From positions 1 through 54,423 of the forward strand of contig JBCBST010000006.1 of the NCBI GenBank assembly GCA_039819115.1: a stretch of 54,423 bases of DNA. Reading direction: 5' to 3'. Shown one piece after another: positions 8,670-17,329 of this stretch; within the stretch, counting starts at the first letter, position 1, and each line of letters starts with the position of its first letter. The position numbers and the translations under genes are program-made. The notes beneath the pieces are model-generated. The model ran no database searches, was not told the origin of the DNA, and saw only the letters and a program-made list of their open reading frames with translations. This stretch comes from JBCBST01 sp039819115 (GTDB taxonomy: Bacteria > Bacteroidota > Rhodothermia > Balneolales > Balneolaceae).

Positions 8670-10577
8670 ATGAAAAGTACCCGGTTAACCTATGGCTTTC
8701 TTTTTTTGCTGATTTTGGCACTGGCAACACTGGCTGTGTTGCAGTATCGATGGTTGGGAAGTGTAAGCGAAGCAGAGAAGGAGCGATTAGAAGAAAACCT
8801 GACCGCCGCCTCTCAAAACTTTGTGGCTGATTTTAATCAGCTGTTTAATCAGCTGTATGCGACGTATAAAGTGCAGGTTACATCGAGCGGTGAATCTATT
8901 CTCCCTCACCTGGAAGAAGCCTATCAAAACTCGTTGAGAGAAGCTTATGCTTCCGTCATTGACACCGTGTTCTATGTACAGGGCGTGGATTCTGATGCCC
9001 CGGTTTTGTACCAGTTTGCAAGTGATCCGTCATCATTACAGGCTGTACCTTTAAGTCCCTCCGTTAAATACTGGTTAGAAAACCGGGAGCATCGTACCGC
9101 GCAGAATGTGCTATCCCTTCGATCAAAACCCGATTTGGGATCGCCTTCCTTCCTGGCTGTTCCCATTCAGTTTTTTGATATGATTCGCCTTCAGAATTCG
9201 ATGTTTTCAGCTGGTATCGATCTCAGACTTCAGGTTGATCAACTGGATGATTTGATTCTGATCCGGCTAAACGATGAAGTGGTAAAACAGGAGGTAATAC
9301 CTACCCTGGCACGCCGGTACTTTTCGGATTCATACCAGGATCAGTACGAACTGAGCTTAGTGTTTACCGGAAATGAAGAACTTCAAGTGTATTACCACTC
9401 GGAAGAACGTACACCAACAGCTGATCCTGATTTCAGTACGGAGCTGGAGGGTTTTTTACCTAATAATTTCCTGGTGTTCTCTTCGGGTTCGAGTGGGTCT
9501 TCACGTTCTCCGATACAGGGTATCTCTTCCGAAATCGATTCCATGAGATCGATGAGCTTCGAAAGCTATTCCATCAAACGGCAGAGCAGTATAACAAACA
9601 CAGAGTCTTCCTCATCCGGTTCTACAAAAGTCATATCCCGGTACCTCGAGAATCAGTTTCGGGTTACCTCTAATTATACAGATTCCACCATGAGAAGTAT
9701 GCTAGGCGCTGGTCCCGATGTTGGCGTTTGGCAGGTATGGCTGAGTTTTAAAGAGGGCTCGCTGGAGGCCTTTGTGAATAAGACCAGAAACCGAAACCTG
9801 GCTATAAGTTTTGCGATTTTGTTGGTGCTGGGAGTAAGCGGAGGGATGATTGTACTGTTAGCACAGCGATCAAAAGAACTGGCAGGTAAACAGATGTTAT
9901 TTGTAGCTGGTGTATCACACGAACTACGTACCCCACTGACGGTGATTCGTTCGGCGGCGGAGAATCTAGCTCAGGGCGTCATCCAAACCGAAGACCGGAA
10001 AAAAGAATATGCCAATTTAGTGCTTAACGAGGGGCGCAGACTCAGCGATATGGTCGATACCATCATGGAATTTTCCGGCATTCAATCCGGTAAGCGTGTT
10101 TTCCATATAAAGCCATATGCTTTGTTTCAATTTGTTGAGCACATTAAAGAGGAAACGACCCCACTTCTTGGTAGTAAATCGCTAAAGCTGGATGTAAGCA
10201 TACCCCAGCAGGATGAGGAGATTCATATGGATGAAGCGGCATTAAGCCAGGCTGTCATGAATGTGATTAAAAACGCCATTAAGTTTAGTCCGGAACAGTC
10301 GCCCATCCAATTGCGGGTTACGTCAACCGATCACGAGGTTCAGTTCGAGGTAGAGGATCAGGGGGCAGGGATTCCGTTGGAGGAGCAAAAAACGATTTTT
10401 GAACCTTTCTATCGCGGTACGCAGGCGGTTGAGGATCAGATTAAAGGGAATGGGATTGGACTTAATCTGGCAAAGCGTGTCATGGAGGCTCATCATGGAC
10501 AGATTGAAGTGAACAGTTCACCCGGACACGGAGCACGGTTTCTTTTAACCCTACCTAAAGACAGTCAGCATGGATGA
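8670..10577 (+). CDS. Sensor histidine kinase with large extracytoplasmic domain
   Basis: A 635-residue membrane histidine kinase. Helices at about 8-25 and 377-398 enclose a periplasmic sensor of about 350 residues of no recognised type, including a Ser-rich linker at about 271-320. The second helix runs almost straight into the HisKA domain with no clear HAMP. The phospho-acceptor is H417 in GVSHELRTPLT. The ATPase domain shows an N-box (NVIKNAIKFSPEQSP), G1 (VEDQGAGIP) and G2 (GNGIGLNLAK). It overlaps its response regulator by 8 bases. Divergence from the PDZ/ABC operon suggests, but does not prove, that it controls that operon in response to an envelope signal. Confidence 0.92.
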   Translation: MKSTRLTYGFLFLLILALATLAVLQYRWLGSVSEAEKERLEENLTAASQNFVADFNQLFNQLYATYKVQVTSSGESILPHLEEAYQNSLREAYASVIDTVFYVQGVDSDAPVLYQFASDPSSLQAVPLSPSVKYWLENREHRTAQNVLSLRSKPDLGSPSFLAVPIQFFDMIRLQNSMFSAGIDLRLQVDQLDDLILIRLNDEVVKQEVIPTLARRYFSDSYQDQYELSLVFTGNEELQVYYHSEERTPTADPDFSTELEGFLPNNFLVFSSGSSGSSRSPIQGISSEIDSMRSMSFESYSIKRQSSITNTESSSSGSTKVISRYLENQFRVTSNYTDSTMRSMLGAGPDVGVWQVWLSFKEGSLEAFVNKTRNRNLAISFAILLVLGVSGGMIVLLAQRSKELAGKQMLFVAGVSHELRTPLTVIRSAAENLAQGVIQTEDRKKEYANLVLNEGRRLSDMVDTIMEFSGIQSGKRVFHIKPYALFQFVEHIKEETTPLLGSKSLKLDVSIPQQDEEIHMDEAALSQAVMNVIKNAIKFSPEQSPIQLRVTSTDHEVQFEVEDQGAGIPLEEQKTIFEPFYRGTQAVEDQIKGNGIGLNLAKRVMEAHHGQIEVNSSPGHGARFLLTLPKDSQHG

Positions 10578-11268
10578 AAAGCCTCATATTTTATTAGTTG
10601 AAGACGAAGAAGGCCTCATCCTTACCTTAAGCGATCGCTTTCAGGAAGAAGGATATACGGTAGATACAGCAAAAGAGGGGGAGACCGGCTTTCTTAAAGC
10701 ATCGGTTGGAACGTATGATGTGATCATTCTTGATATCATGCTACCCAAAAAGAACGGACTTGATATCTGTCGTGATTTGAGGGGAAAGGGCATTCAAACA
10801 CCCATTATTATGCTCACAGCAAAAGGGCAAACGATTGATAAGGTGCTGGGGCTGAAACTCGGAGCGGATGACTACCTTCAAAAACCGTTCGAAATGATGG
10901 AATTACTGGTCCGCATTGAAGTTCAGTTACGCAAGAAAAAAACATCGACACGTCAACGGGTTGAATCCTATCAGTTCAGCGATATCAACGTCGATTTTAA
11001 AAAAGGAGAAGTAAACAAGGGGGGCGAGACGATAACCTTATCGGCGAAAGAGTTTCAGTTGCTGCGTTTTTTAATTGAACACCAGGGAGTAGTGCTGAGC
11101 CGCGATCAGTTGCTTAATGAGGTATGGGGGTATGATGCATTACCTTCTACGCGAACGGTAGATGTACATATCGCCTGGCTCCGTCAAAAGCTGGAACCGG
11201 AACACCGGTATCCAAAACATATTCTAACCGTACATGGGTTTGGATATAAGTTTGTGGCGCAGGAATAA
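10570..11268 (+). CDS. OmpR-family response regulator
   Basis: A 232-residue response regulator. The receiver domain (about 5-118) has the acidic pair E11/D12, the phospho-acceptor D55 in VIILDIMLPK, T83 and K105 in the LQKPF motif. The C-terminal winged helix (about 130-230) shows LSAKEFQLLRFLIEH, RTVDVHIAWLRQKLEP and the terminal HGFGYKF typical of OmpR/PhoB proteins. Its ATG lies within the 3' end of the kinase gene (8-base overlap), so the two are translationally coupled partners. Likely targets are the shared kinase/PDZ intergenic region and perhaps its own operon; no binding site was identified with confidence. Confidence 0.93.
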   Translation: MDEKPHILLVEDEEGLILTLSDRFQEEGYTVDTAKEGETGFLKASVGTYDVIILDIMLPKKNGLDICRDLRGKGIQTPIIMLTAKGQTIDKVLGLKLGADDYLQKPFEMMELLVRIEVQLRKKKTSTRQRVESYQFSDINVDFKKGEVNKGGETITLSAKEFQLLRFLIEHQGVVLSRDQLLNEVWGYDALPSTRTVDVHIAWLRQKLEPEHRYPKHILTVHGFGYKFVAQE

Positions 11269-11292
11269 AAAAGGCCCCGGAATTCAGGGCCT
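11267..11292 (-). terminator. Rho-independent terminator after the Bor-like gene
   Basis: Read on the minus strand, a six-base-pair stem (aggccc at 11272-11277 with gggcct at 11287-11292, nine-base loop) is followed by a run of five to six T residues (A run 11267-11272 on the plus strand). It lies 26 bases past the stop of the Bor-like gene. It also abuts the end of the convergent response-regulator gene but has no T tract in that direction. Confidence 0.6.
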
Positions 11293-11318
11293 GTAATACA
11301 CACGTTTTCCTGTCGTGA

Positions 11319-11756
11319 TTAATGACGGACGTATACCGGAGCTTCGTTCTGAACGGCTAAGTCAGAAGCGTATCGGTAGATTTCCTGAATTTCTTCGGTT
11401 GTAGAGCCTTCAGGAACGGTAAGCATTTGCTCTTCCGGTATGTCGGTGCTTGCGGTGTTATCTGGAGCCGCACAGGTTACTGTGATATGCATTGGAGTTA
11501 CAATTCCAAAGGTAAGCGCGCTAACAACCTGGTTAAGAAAACTCAGTTTTGTCTCAACTTTAGCCACTCCATCGGTGCATTTCTCACTGGCATCAACGGT
11601 GGGTGGTGGAACCAATCCATAAACAAAACCAAGGGCCCATGGTTGATCGATAACCACATTGGATGGAGTTCGGTCCATTTCGATAGTGGCATGATAACAT
11701 CCGGAAAATGCAACGCTAACAAGTAGCATTATGGATAGAAAAGATAGTGTTCTCAT
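11319..11756 (-). CDS. Bor/Iss-like lipoprotein
   Basis: A 145-residue predicted lipoprotein. The signal peptide ends in VAFSGC with the lipidated cysteine at C20. The mature part follows the Bor family pattern: CYHATIEMDRTPS, a GLVPPPTVDASEKC stretch, GVAKVETKLSFLNQVVSALTFGIVTPMHITVTC and an acidic tail. Phage lambda Bor and the related Iss proteins are outer-membrane lipoproteins linked to serum resistance, but in environmental bacteria the role is unknown. The protein is longer than Bor (about 97 residues) because of a 45-residue C-terminal extension. It is a single-gene unit between the two-component genes and the MFS operon, with its own terminator. Confidence 0.8.
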   Translation of the reverse strand: MRTLSFLSIMLLVSVAFSGCYHATIEMDRTPSNVVIDQPWALGFVYGLVPPPTVDASEKCTDGVAKVETKLSFLNQVVSALTFGIVTPMHITVTCAAPDNTASTDIPEEQMLTVPEGSTTEEIQEIYRYASDLAVQNEAPVYVRH

Positions 11757-11909
11757 AGTGTTTTATTAGTTAGTGAATAGAAGAAATGCCTTCCCCTAGG
11801 TAAGGCGATGAAAGTTGTTAAACAGGAACCTAACATCAAAATGAATAAATGCCCTTTCTTTTTGCGGTTCCTTCCCCCGATATTCAACCGTTAATCGCAA
11901 GCTCACGTT

Positions 11910-13202
11910 ATGAACTCATCTTCCTCCAAAGGCCTGTTTTCCTGGGCACTATTCGATTGGGCGAATAGTGCGTATTTCGTGATCATTCAGACGTTTATTT
12001 TTTCAGCATACTTCGCCAAAGCTATTGCTGATGAAGAGTTAACCGGTACGGAACAATGGGGAACCACCATTGGCCTTGCAGGCTTATGCATTGCTGTACT
12101 TGCACCTTTTTTAGGGGCTATTGCTGATCATACCGGGCGTCGTAAACCGTGGATTGGCTTTTTCAGCATCATGTGTATTCTCGCCTGTGGTGCACTCTGG
12201 TTTGCCAAACCCGATTCATCTTTTCTCCTGTTTGCGCTGGTTGCTGCTTTTTTTGCTACGGTAGGAGCCGAGTTTGCGTTCATTTTTTATAGTGCCATGC
12301 TTCCCGACTTGGTGCCGCCGGAGCGAATTGGGAGATGGTCGGGCTGGAGTTGGGGACTTGGATATGCCGGTGGGTTGGTATGCCTGCTTATTGCCCTGTA
12401 TGGCTTTGTAGAATCGGATGGGGCATGGTTAAACCTAAATACGGATGAATCGGAGCATGTACGGGCTACGTTTGTGCTCACCGCTGTATGGTACGCGCTG
12501 TTCAGTTTACCCATGTTCTTCCGAACACCGGATGTGAAGCCAACCGGAGTCTCTATCTTTCAGGCCTCTAAAATGGGGCTGGAACAGCTGATTACTTCCA
12601 TACGTCATATGCGTTCCTATAAAAATATTGCCTGGTTTTTGCTGGCCCGGATGATTTATAACGATGGACTGACCCTGATTTTTTCTTTTGGAGGGGTGTA
12701 TGCTGCGGGTACATTTGATATGGATACCGCAGAAATAATCGCTTTTGGCATACTCCTCAACATTAGTTCCGGAGTTGGCGCATTTGCCTTTTCGTGGTTT
12801 GATGATAAAGCAGGAAGTAAAGCCACCATTTGTTGGTCGCTTGTGGGACTTATCATCCCCATTACGGCTATACTATTTGCTGAAAGCAAGATGTGGTTTC
12901 AGATATGGGCCCTGATTATGGGTATTTTTATTGGTCCTGTTCAGGCGGCCAGCCGTACACTTATTGGAAGAATGGCACCAGAAGAGCTTCGGAATCAAAT
13001 GTTTGGGTTATTCGCTCTTTCCGGAAAAGCCACCGCCTTTATTGGTCCGTTTTTGGTAGGGATGGTAACGGTATGGCTTTCCAGCCAGCGTTGGGGGATG
13101 AGCATAATCTTATTGTTGTTGGTCATTGGCTTAGTAATGATGGTGATGGTTAAAGAGCCCACCAATGAATTGAAACCTATGGAGATGGATCATGATACAT
13201 GA
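11910..13202 (+). CDS. MFS transporter, UMF1/Atg22-like
   Basis: A 430-residue, twelve-helix major facilitator. The opening FSWALFDWANSAYFVIIQTFIFSAYF and the loop IADHTGRRKPWIG (helix 2-3 signature) are typical of the UMF1/Atg22-like family, whose eukaryotic members release amino acids from vacuoles; bacterial substrates are mostly unassigned. A family-typical late motif, GPVQAASRTLIGRMAPEELR, precedes the last helices. It is the first gene of an overlapping four-gene operon: its 3' end overlaps the next gene by 11 bases. Confidence 0.88.
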   Translation: MNSSSSKGLFSWALFDWANSAYFVIIQTFIFSAYFAKAIADEELTGTEQWGTTIGLAGLCIAVLAPFLGAIADHTGRRKPWIGFFSIMCILACGALWFAKPDSSFLLFALVAAFFATVGAEFAFIFYSAMLPDLVPPERIGRWSGWSWGLGYAGGLVCLLIALYGFVESDGAWLNLNTDESEHVRATFVLTAVWYALFSLPMFFRTPDVKPTGVSIFQASKMGLEQLITSIRHMRSYKNIAWFLLARMIYNDGLTLIFSFGGVYAAGTFDMDTAEIIAFGILLNISSGVGAFAFSWFDDKAGSKATICWSLVGLIIPITAILFAESKMWFQIWALIMGIFIGPVQAASRTLIGRMAPEELRNQMFGLFALSGKATAFIGPFLVGMVTVWLSSQRWGMSIILLLLVIGLVMMVMVKEPTNELKPMEMDHDT

Positions 13203-13671
13203 ACCGGCTACACGCATACATAAAAATGCAATCAAAGCCTGGCGAATAGCAGGTGCGATTTGGGGATTATTCCTGTTCGGAATCCCTTGCCTGTACCTTA
13301 TTGGATATAAATCTCCCTCGTTTAGCTGGATGATCTTCGTAGCTGGCCAGGGTGTTGCTGTGGTCACCTATGTGTTGGTGGTTTTCCTGTTTCCCACGAT
13401 TCGCTGGAAACGCTGGCGGTACGAAGTATCGGAGAAAGAAATTGATCTTAAACGAGGGATTATTGTTGTGAAGCGAACCCTGGTTCCAATGAACCGGGTA
13501 CAACACGTGGATACCTCACATGGCCCCATTTACCGGCAATTTGGGTTATCGAGTATCCGGATATCCACTGCGGCAACCACACACGAAATTCCGGCGCTCG
13601 ATGATGAAACTGCGGGACAGTTACGTGATCAAATCGCATTGCTGGTGCGTCAGGTAAAGGATGATGTCTGA
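13192..13671 (+). CDS. Bacterial PH-domain membrane protein (YdbS-like)
   Basis: A 159-residue protein with two membrane helices (about 22-42 and 46-66) followed by a bacterial PH domain of the YdbS/YdbT type (DUF304, bPH_2). The domain shows YEVSEKEIDLKRGIIVVKRTLVPMNRVQHVDTSHGPIYRQFGLSSI. Families of this kind sit in the inner membrane, usually as a YdbS-YdbT pair; in Bacillus the pair is linked to resistance to certain bacteriocins, but the biochemical role is unclear. The gene overlaps the MFS gene by 11 bases and the following PH-domain gene by 11 bases, so all are translationally coupled. Confidence 0.87.
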   Translation: MIHEPATRIHKNAIKAWRIAGAIWGLFLFGIPCLYLIGYKSPSFSWMIFVAGQGVAVVTYVLVVFLFPTIRWKRWRYEVSEKEIDLKRGIIVVKRTLVPMNRVQHVDTSHGPIYRQFGLSSIRISTAATTHEIPALDDETAGQLRDQIALLVRQVKDDV

Positions 13672-15163
13672 GTTTAAGCGACAACATCCGATTGCTATCG
13701 TTTCGAGGGTATTTAAGGTGCTTCGTGCCAACCTGGTTCCCATTTTAGCGATCGGCTTTCTGGGAACCAGGAACAATCAAAACCCTTACTTTCTCTACAT
13801 TTTTCTGGGCACAGTGGTGCTGGCACTTGTTGCCGGATTCCTGGGCTGGTGGCGGTTTTACTATCGCTTAATTGATGATGAAATCCAGATTAAACGTGGT
13901 GTATTTGTGCGTCAGCAGTTGTTTTTGAACAAAGAGCGCATACAAGTTATTGATATCACCGAAGGATTTATACAGCGTATGTTCGGACTGGTGCAGCTGG
14001 AAATAAAAACAGCAGGAGGAGGAACAAAAACGGCGACCATTTCGGCCATTACCCGCGATGAAGCGATCACAATCCGGAATGAACTGCGCAAAAAGAACGC
14101 TTCGACCATCTCCCAATCGGAAGAATCCGATGCTGCTGAAACGGAAACGGTGTCCCCATTATCTGATGAGGATAATGTTCTTCTGAGATGGAGACTGCAT
14201 GATAATAAACTGATGCTGGCTGCCATTACATCGGGTAACTTTGGACTTATTGCATCCATTTTGGGTGCAACTTCAGGCCAGCTCAACGAATTCATCAACA
14301 AAGATACCATTGACTATGTGCTGGATGTACTACCTGGTTATGGGAATGTAGCGGCTATCGCTTATCTGGTGCTTTTTATCGTGTTAGTATCGTGGTTGTT
14401 TTCTTTCATGGGTGTGCTCTTTCGATTCTTCAATTTTAAGCTGGAAAAGAAGGAAAACGAACTGGTCATTACTCAGGGGCTGCTGGAACGCAAGCATATT
14501 ACGGTGCCCTTTAAAAGAATCCAGGCCTTACGGTTTAAAGAAGGCATTTTACGCCAGCCCCTTGGATACGGAATGTTGTTTGCCGAGAGTGCCGGGTTCG
14601 AGCAGAATCAGCAAGAGAAATCTATTGTGGTGCTGCCTTTTATAAAAAAATCGGAACTACAGACACTTTTGCCCGAACTATTTAGCGGTTTTGATGATCC
14701 CGAACTTACGTTGAGCCCGCCTAAACGAGCCTTTGGAAGATATCTCCGTTCCCCGAATTACCTCCTGTTGATCTTTGCATTTGGCCTGTACTGGGTATGG
14801 GATTTCTGGTGGATGTTGTTTTTTGTGATGCTACCATTCACAGCACTGGGATGGATACGCTACAAAGATGCAGGCATTGGGTTATCTGATACATTTGTTA
14901 AAGTACAATCCCGCGTATTAGCCAAGAGTACGGCATGGGTACTCCGAAAACGGGTGATGAATGCAGATATCAAACAAGGGCCGATTCAGAGTTATAAGCA
15001 ACTGGCTACGTTATCGGTAACCGCGGCATCCGGTGCACAGGGTGTTCATTTTTCTGTAGAACACATGGATAAAAGAGATGTAGAAAAGGTGTATGCATGG
15101 GTTACTGAATCGGTACCTGCAGAAGAACTTCCAACCACGACAACCCCTGATCCTCATGAATAA
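13661..15163 (+). CDS. Multi-PH-domain membrane protein (YdbT-like)
   Basis: A 500-residue partner of the preceding YdbS-like protein. It has three bacterial PH-type units, each after or between membrane helices. The first is near 70-150 (IDDEIQIKRGVFVRQQLFLNKERIQVIDI), the second near 265-350 (KENELVITQGLLERKHITVPFKRIQAL) and the third near 410-490 (GLSDTFVKVQSRVLAKSTAWVLRKR). Helix pairs are seen near 22-65, 180-250 and 362-400. This is the standard YdbT layout. An ATG one codon downstream is an equally good start. It overlaps the arsC-like gene by 8 bases. Confidence 0.87.
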   Translation: MMSEFKRQHPIAIVSRVFKVLRANLVPILAIGFLGTRNNQNPYFLYIFLGTVVLALVAGFLGWWRFYYRLIDDEIQIKRGVFVRQQLFLNKERIQVIDITEGFIQRMFGLVQLEIKTAGGGTKTATISAITRDEAITIRNELRKKNASTISQSEESDAAETETVSPLSDEDNVLLRWRLHDNKLMLAAITSGNFGLIASILGATSGQLNEFINKDTIDYVLDVLPGYGNVAAIAYLVLFIVLVSWLFSFMGVLFRFFNFKLEKKENELVITQGLLERKHITVPFKRIQALRFKEGILRQPLGYGMLFAESAGFEQNQQEKSIVVLPFIKKSELQTLLPELFSGFDDPELTLSPPKRAFGRYLRSPNYLLLIFAFGLYWVWDFWWMLFFVMLPFTALGWIRYKDAGIGLSDTFVKVQSRVLAKSTAWVLRKRVMNADIKQGPIQSYKQLATLSVTAASGAQGVHFSVEHMDKRDVEKVYAWVTESVPAEELPTTTTPDPHE

Positions 15164-15575
15164 CCTGTTAGTTTTATGTACCGGGAATAGTTGTCGGAGT
15201 CAAATGATGGAAGGCTGGATCCGCTATTTTGGAGGGACCACCTTAGCCGTAAAAAGTGCGGGTGTGGAAACGCATGGCGTAAATTCAACGGCCATCCGGG
15301 TGATGAACGAAGCCGGAGTCGATATTTCGCATCACACCTCCAATCATGTAGATGAATATGCAGGGGAAGAGTTTGATGTGGTACTCACCGTATGTGATAA
15401 CGCGAAAGAACGCTGTCCTGTTTTTCCTTCCCGTGCCAAACAATGGCATCACAATTTTACAGATCCTGCCAAAGCAACGGGTACACCGGAAGAGATTTTG
15501 GATGTATTCAGAAGGGTACGCGACGAAATCAGGGACTACGCGAAGGAGCTGGTAGAGAAATTGAATGCCACTTAA
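15156..15575 (+). CDS. arsC: Thioredoxin-type arsenate reductase / LMW phosphatase-fold protein
   Basis: A 139-residue protein with the low-molecular-weight phosphatase fold. The P-loop is C8-TGNSC-R14-S, and the two further cysteines C80 and C87 (VCDNAKERCPVFP) give the seven-residue spacing of thioredoxin-coupled ArsC (Cys10/82/89 in plasmid pI258 ArsC). This supports arsenate reduction by a three-cysteine relay rather than plain tyrosine phosphatase activity. The start at 15156 places the P-loop near the N-terminus as in the family; the upstream in-frame ATG at 15093 lies well inside the previous gene and adds an implausible tail. No arsenite pump or ArsR lies nearby, and it is coupled to PH-domain membrane genes, which is unusual. 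Confidence 0.83.
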   Translation: MNNLLVLCTGNSCRSQMMEGWIRYFGGTTLAVKSAGVETHGVNSTAIRVMNEAGVDISHHTSNHVDEYAGEEFDVVLTVCDNAKERCPVFPSRAKQWHHNFTDPAKATGTPEEILDVFRRVRDEIRDYAKELVEKLNAT

Positions 15576-15576
15576 A

Positions 15577-15617
15577 CAATTGATGCCGGCTGCTGCTGCT
15601 ACACCAGGCATCGATTG
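15577..15617. terminator. Hairpin between convergent arsC-like and ZIP genes
   Basis: An 11-base inverted repeat (caattgatgcc at 15577-15587 with ggcatcgattg at 15607-15617, one G-T pair) encloses a loop of CTG-type repeats. It sits exactly between two convergent stops and is suited to act in both directions. No T tract follows on either strand, so it may be a Rho-dependent or processing element rather than a classic terminator. Confidence 0.4.
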
Positions 15618-15641
15618 ATGTTTGGGATAGGTAAAACTAAG

Positions 15642-16466
15642 CTACCCCAATGCCACATCCAGTGTCATCATTACGCAGAACCCGATCATGGTACCCAAGG
15701 TGGCAATATCGGTATTCCCGTGTTGCTGACTTTCAGGAACCAGTTCTTCGATGACTACATAAATCATTGCCCCGGCGGCAAAGGCCAGTGCATACGGTAG
15801 TATGGGTTGAATGAATATAACCGCTGCTGCTCCTACAACAGCAGAAATGGGTTCAACTACACCGGAAAGTTGTCCATACCAGAAACTTTTACCCACACCC
15901 ATACCATCCCTGCGCAAAGGCATGGAAACGGCCATTCCTTCAGGGAAATTCTGAATGCCTATACCTAATGCCAGAGCCAGGGCGGCTGCCACTGTAGCAC
16001 CGCCTGTGGGATCCACGCCGGTTGCTGCCGCACCAAACAGAACGCCTACAGCAAGCCCTTCAGGTATGTTATGCAACGTGATAGCCAGTACAAGTAACGT
16101 AGAACGCCTCCAGTTCGTGGGCACTCCTTCAGCCTGTTCTTTGGGTAATCCGATATGAAGGTGAGGGAGGTACTGATCACAAATGCGAAGGAATATACCC
16201 CCAGCTAAAAAACCGATTACAGCCGGAAGCCAGGGTATTCCACCCATGGCTTCGGTCATGTCGATGGATGGGATAATAAGAGACCATACACTTGCAGCTA
16301 TCATCACCCCGGCGGCAAAGCCCATCATACTATCGAGCAAGGTGTTATTCACTTTTCGGGTGAAAAAAACTAAGCTGGCTCCAAGCGCTGTTACGCCCCA
16401 GGTGAACAAACCACCCATAAGAGCCTGGATAATTGGGTTAAGCTGATAAAACCAATCAGGTATCAT
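15642..16466 (-). CDS. ZIP-family divalent metal transporter
   Basis: A 274-residue ZIP transporter of the GufA/ZIPB type, importing Zn2+ or related divalent cations across the inner membrane. Eight hydrophobic helices can be traced. The two metal-site motifs are intact: HNIPEG at 132-137 (helix 4) and QNFPEG at 172-177 (helix 5). EELVPES near 240-246 marks helix 7. A His-containing loop (PHLHIGLPKEQ, about 101-111) lies between helices 3 and 4 as in many ZIPs. It is transcribed alone, towards the arsC operon and away from the unknown gene at 16592. No Zur- or Fur-type box was identified by eye upstream. Confidence 0.92.
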   Translation of the reverse strand: MIPDWFYQLNPIIQALMGGLFTWGVTALGASLVFFTRKVNNTLLDSMMGFAAGVMIAASVWSLIIPSIDMTEAMGGIPWLPAVIGFLAGGIFLRICDQYLPHLHIGLPKEQAEGVPTNWRRSTLLVLAITLHNIPEGLAVGVLFGAAATGVDPTGGATVAAALALALGIGIQNFPEGMAVSMPLRRDGMGVGKSFWYGQLSGVVEPISAVVGAAAVIFIQPILPYALAFAAGAMIYVVIEELVPESQQHGNTDIATLGTMIGFCVMMTLDVALG

Positions 16467-16591
16467 AAATTTTTGCGAGGCTTATTGAATATTTAGTCAA
16501 GGCTAAATTACGATTTTATTCCTATTCCTTAAACTTGAAAGTGACTTTTTAATTGTTTTGAGGTATTCTCTTAAATCAATAGAAAAGCTTT

Positions 16592-17329
16592 ATGGAAAGC
16601 CCACAGGGACCTTTTACTACCCCAATTGAAAATGGGATGGTTCGAATTCTTATCAGCATCGATTCCATTTCTTGCGAGTTTGAAAACTCTGCACCGGATT
16701 TCATTCAAGTGAAGAATGATACGCCCAGTCTCTATATCTCCGGCCCGGAATTAGCATCTTCCATCCCTGTTTTTAATTCTCCACATTCGCTAACTACAAA
16801 CAAAGAAAAATCGGGGACGGGATTACGGGTTTTTGAGCTTCAGGAATCGATTTGGTTCGACACTCATCTGGATTTAGTGACCTCGATCTGGCTATCCGAC
16901 TTTTCCTTTTTTGTGCAAAGCAATCATGAAAAGTATATCAGTTATTACCTGGTTGGCTTAAATCACAAATTGGAGTGGCTTCAGTACGATGCCTTTGCCG
17001 ATCGTATAAAAGCGATCAGCGCATCAAAAAAAGAATTCAAACCGCCACTTATCTCTGCAAAAAAATCGTTCAGCTCTGGTGATATCTTAAAAAGTGCAGA
17101 CATGATAAAACGGGCCATTGATAAGATTGATCTTAAAACAAAGGGGGCCGTGGTGAAGTTTAATACCGAGATGGGAAAACTGGAGCCACTCATTATTGGA
17201 ATCGGGGACAGACTGGGATATACCATCCATCCCTTAAGCAGAGAAGAAGTGGCTTACTTTGAAAGGGAAGGAGAAAATGTAAGCCACTCCATTCGGTTGA
17301 AACCTAATCAGTCTGCTTCCAAAACGTGA
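16592..17329 (+). CDS. Hypothetical protein, unrecognised
   Basis: I do not recognise this 245-residue protein. There is no signal peptide and no membrane helix. The N-terminal half is beta-rich (MVRILISIDSISCEF; LYISGPELASSIPV) and contains a hydrophobic, aromatic stretch SIWLSDFSFFVQSNHEKYISYYLVG, broken into short segments in the sequence. The C-terminal half is more helical and Lys-rich, with SSGDILKSADMIKRAIDKID. It starts 125 bases from the divergent ZIP gene. Its last 26 bases overlap the 3' end of the convergent propeller gene at 17304-18503. Codon use looks like its neighbours, so it is probably a real cytoplasmic protein. Confidence 0.65.
   Translation: MESPQGPFTTPIENGMVRILISIDSISCEFENSAPDFIQVKNDTPSLYISGPELASSIPVFNSPHSLTTNKEKSGTGLRVFELQESIWFDTHLDLVTSIWLSDFSFFVQSNHEKYISYYLVGLNHKLEWLQYDAFADRIKAISASKKEFKPPLISAKKSFSSGDILKSADMIKRAIDKIDLKTKGAVVKFNTEMGKLEPLIIGIGDRLGYTIHPLSREEVAYFEREGENVSHSIRLKPNQSASKT

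Noticed and set aside
11789..11808. Hairpin gcctt/aaggc upstream of the MFS gene
   Set aside because: The stem is only five pairs plus two beyond a mismatch, with no T tract or conserved context.
15093..15155. N-terminal extension of the arsC-like gene
   Set aside because: It lies inside the YdbT-like gene, adds 21 residues without family match, and would push the P-loop away from the N-terminus.
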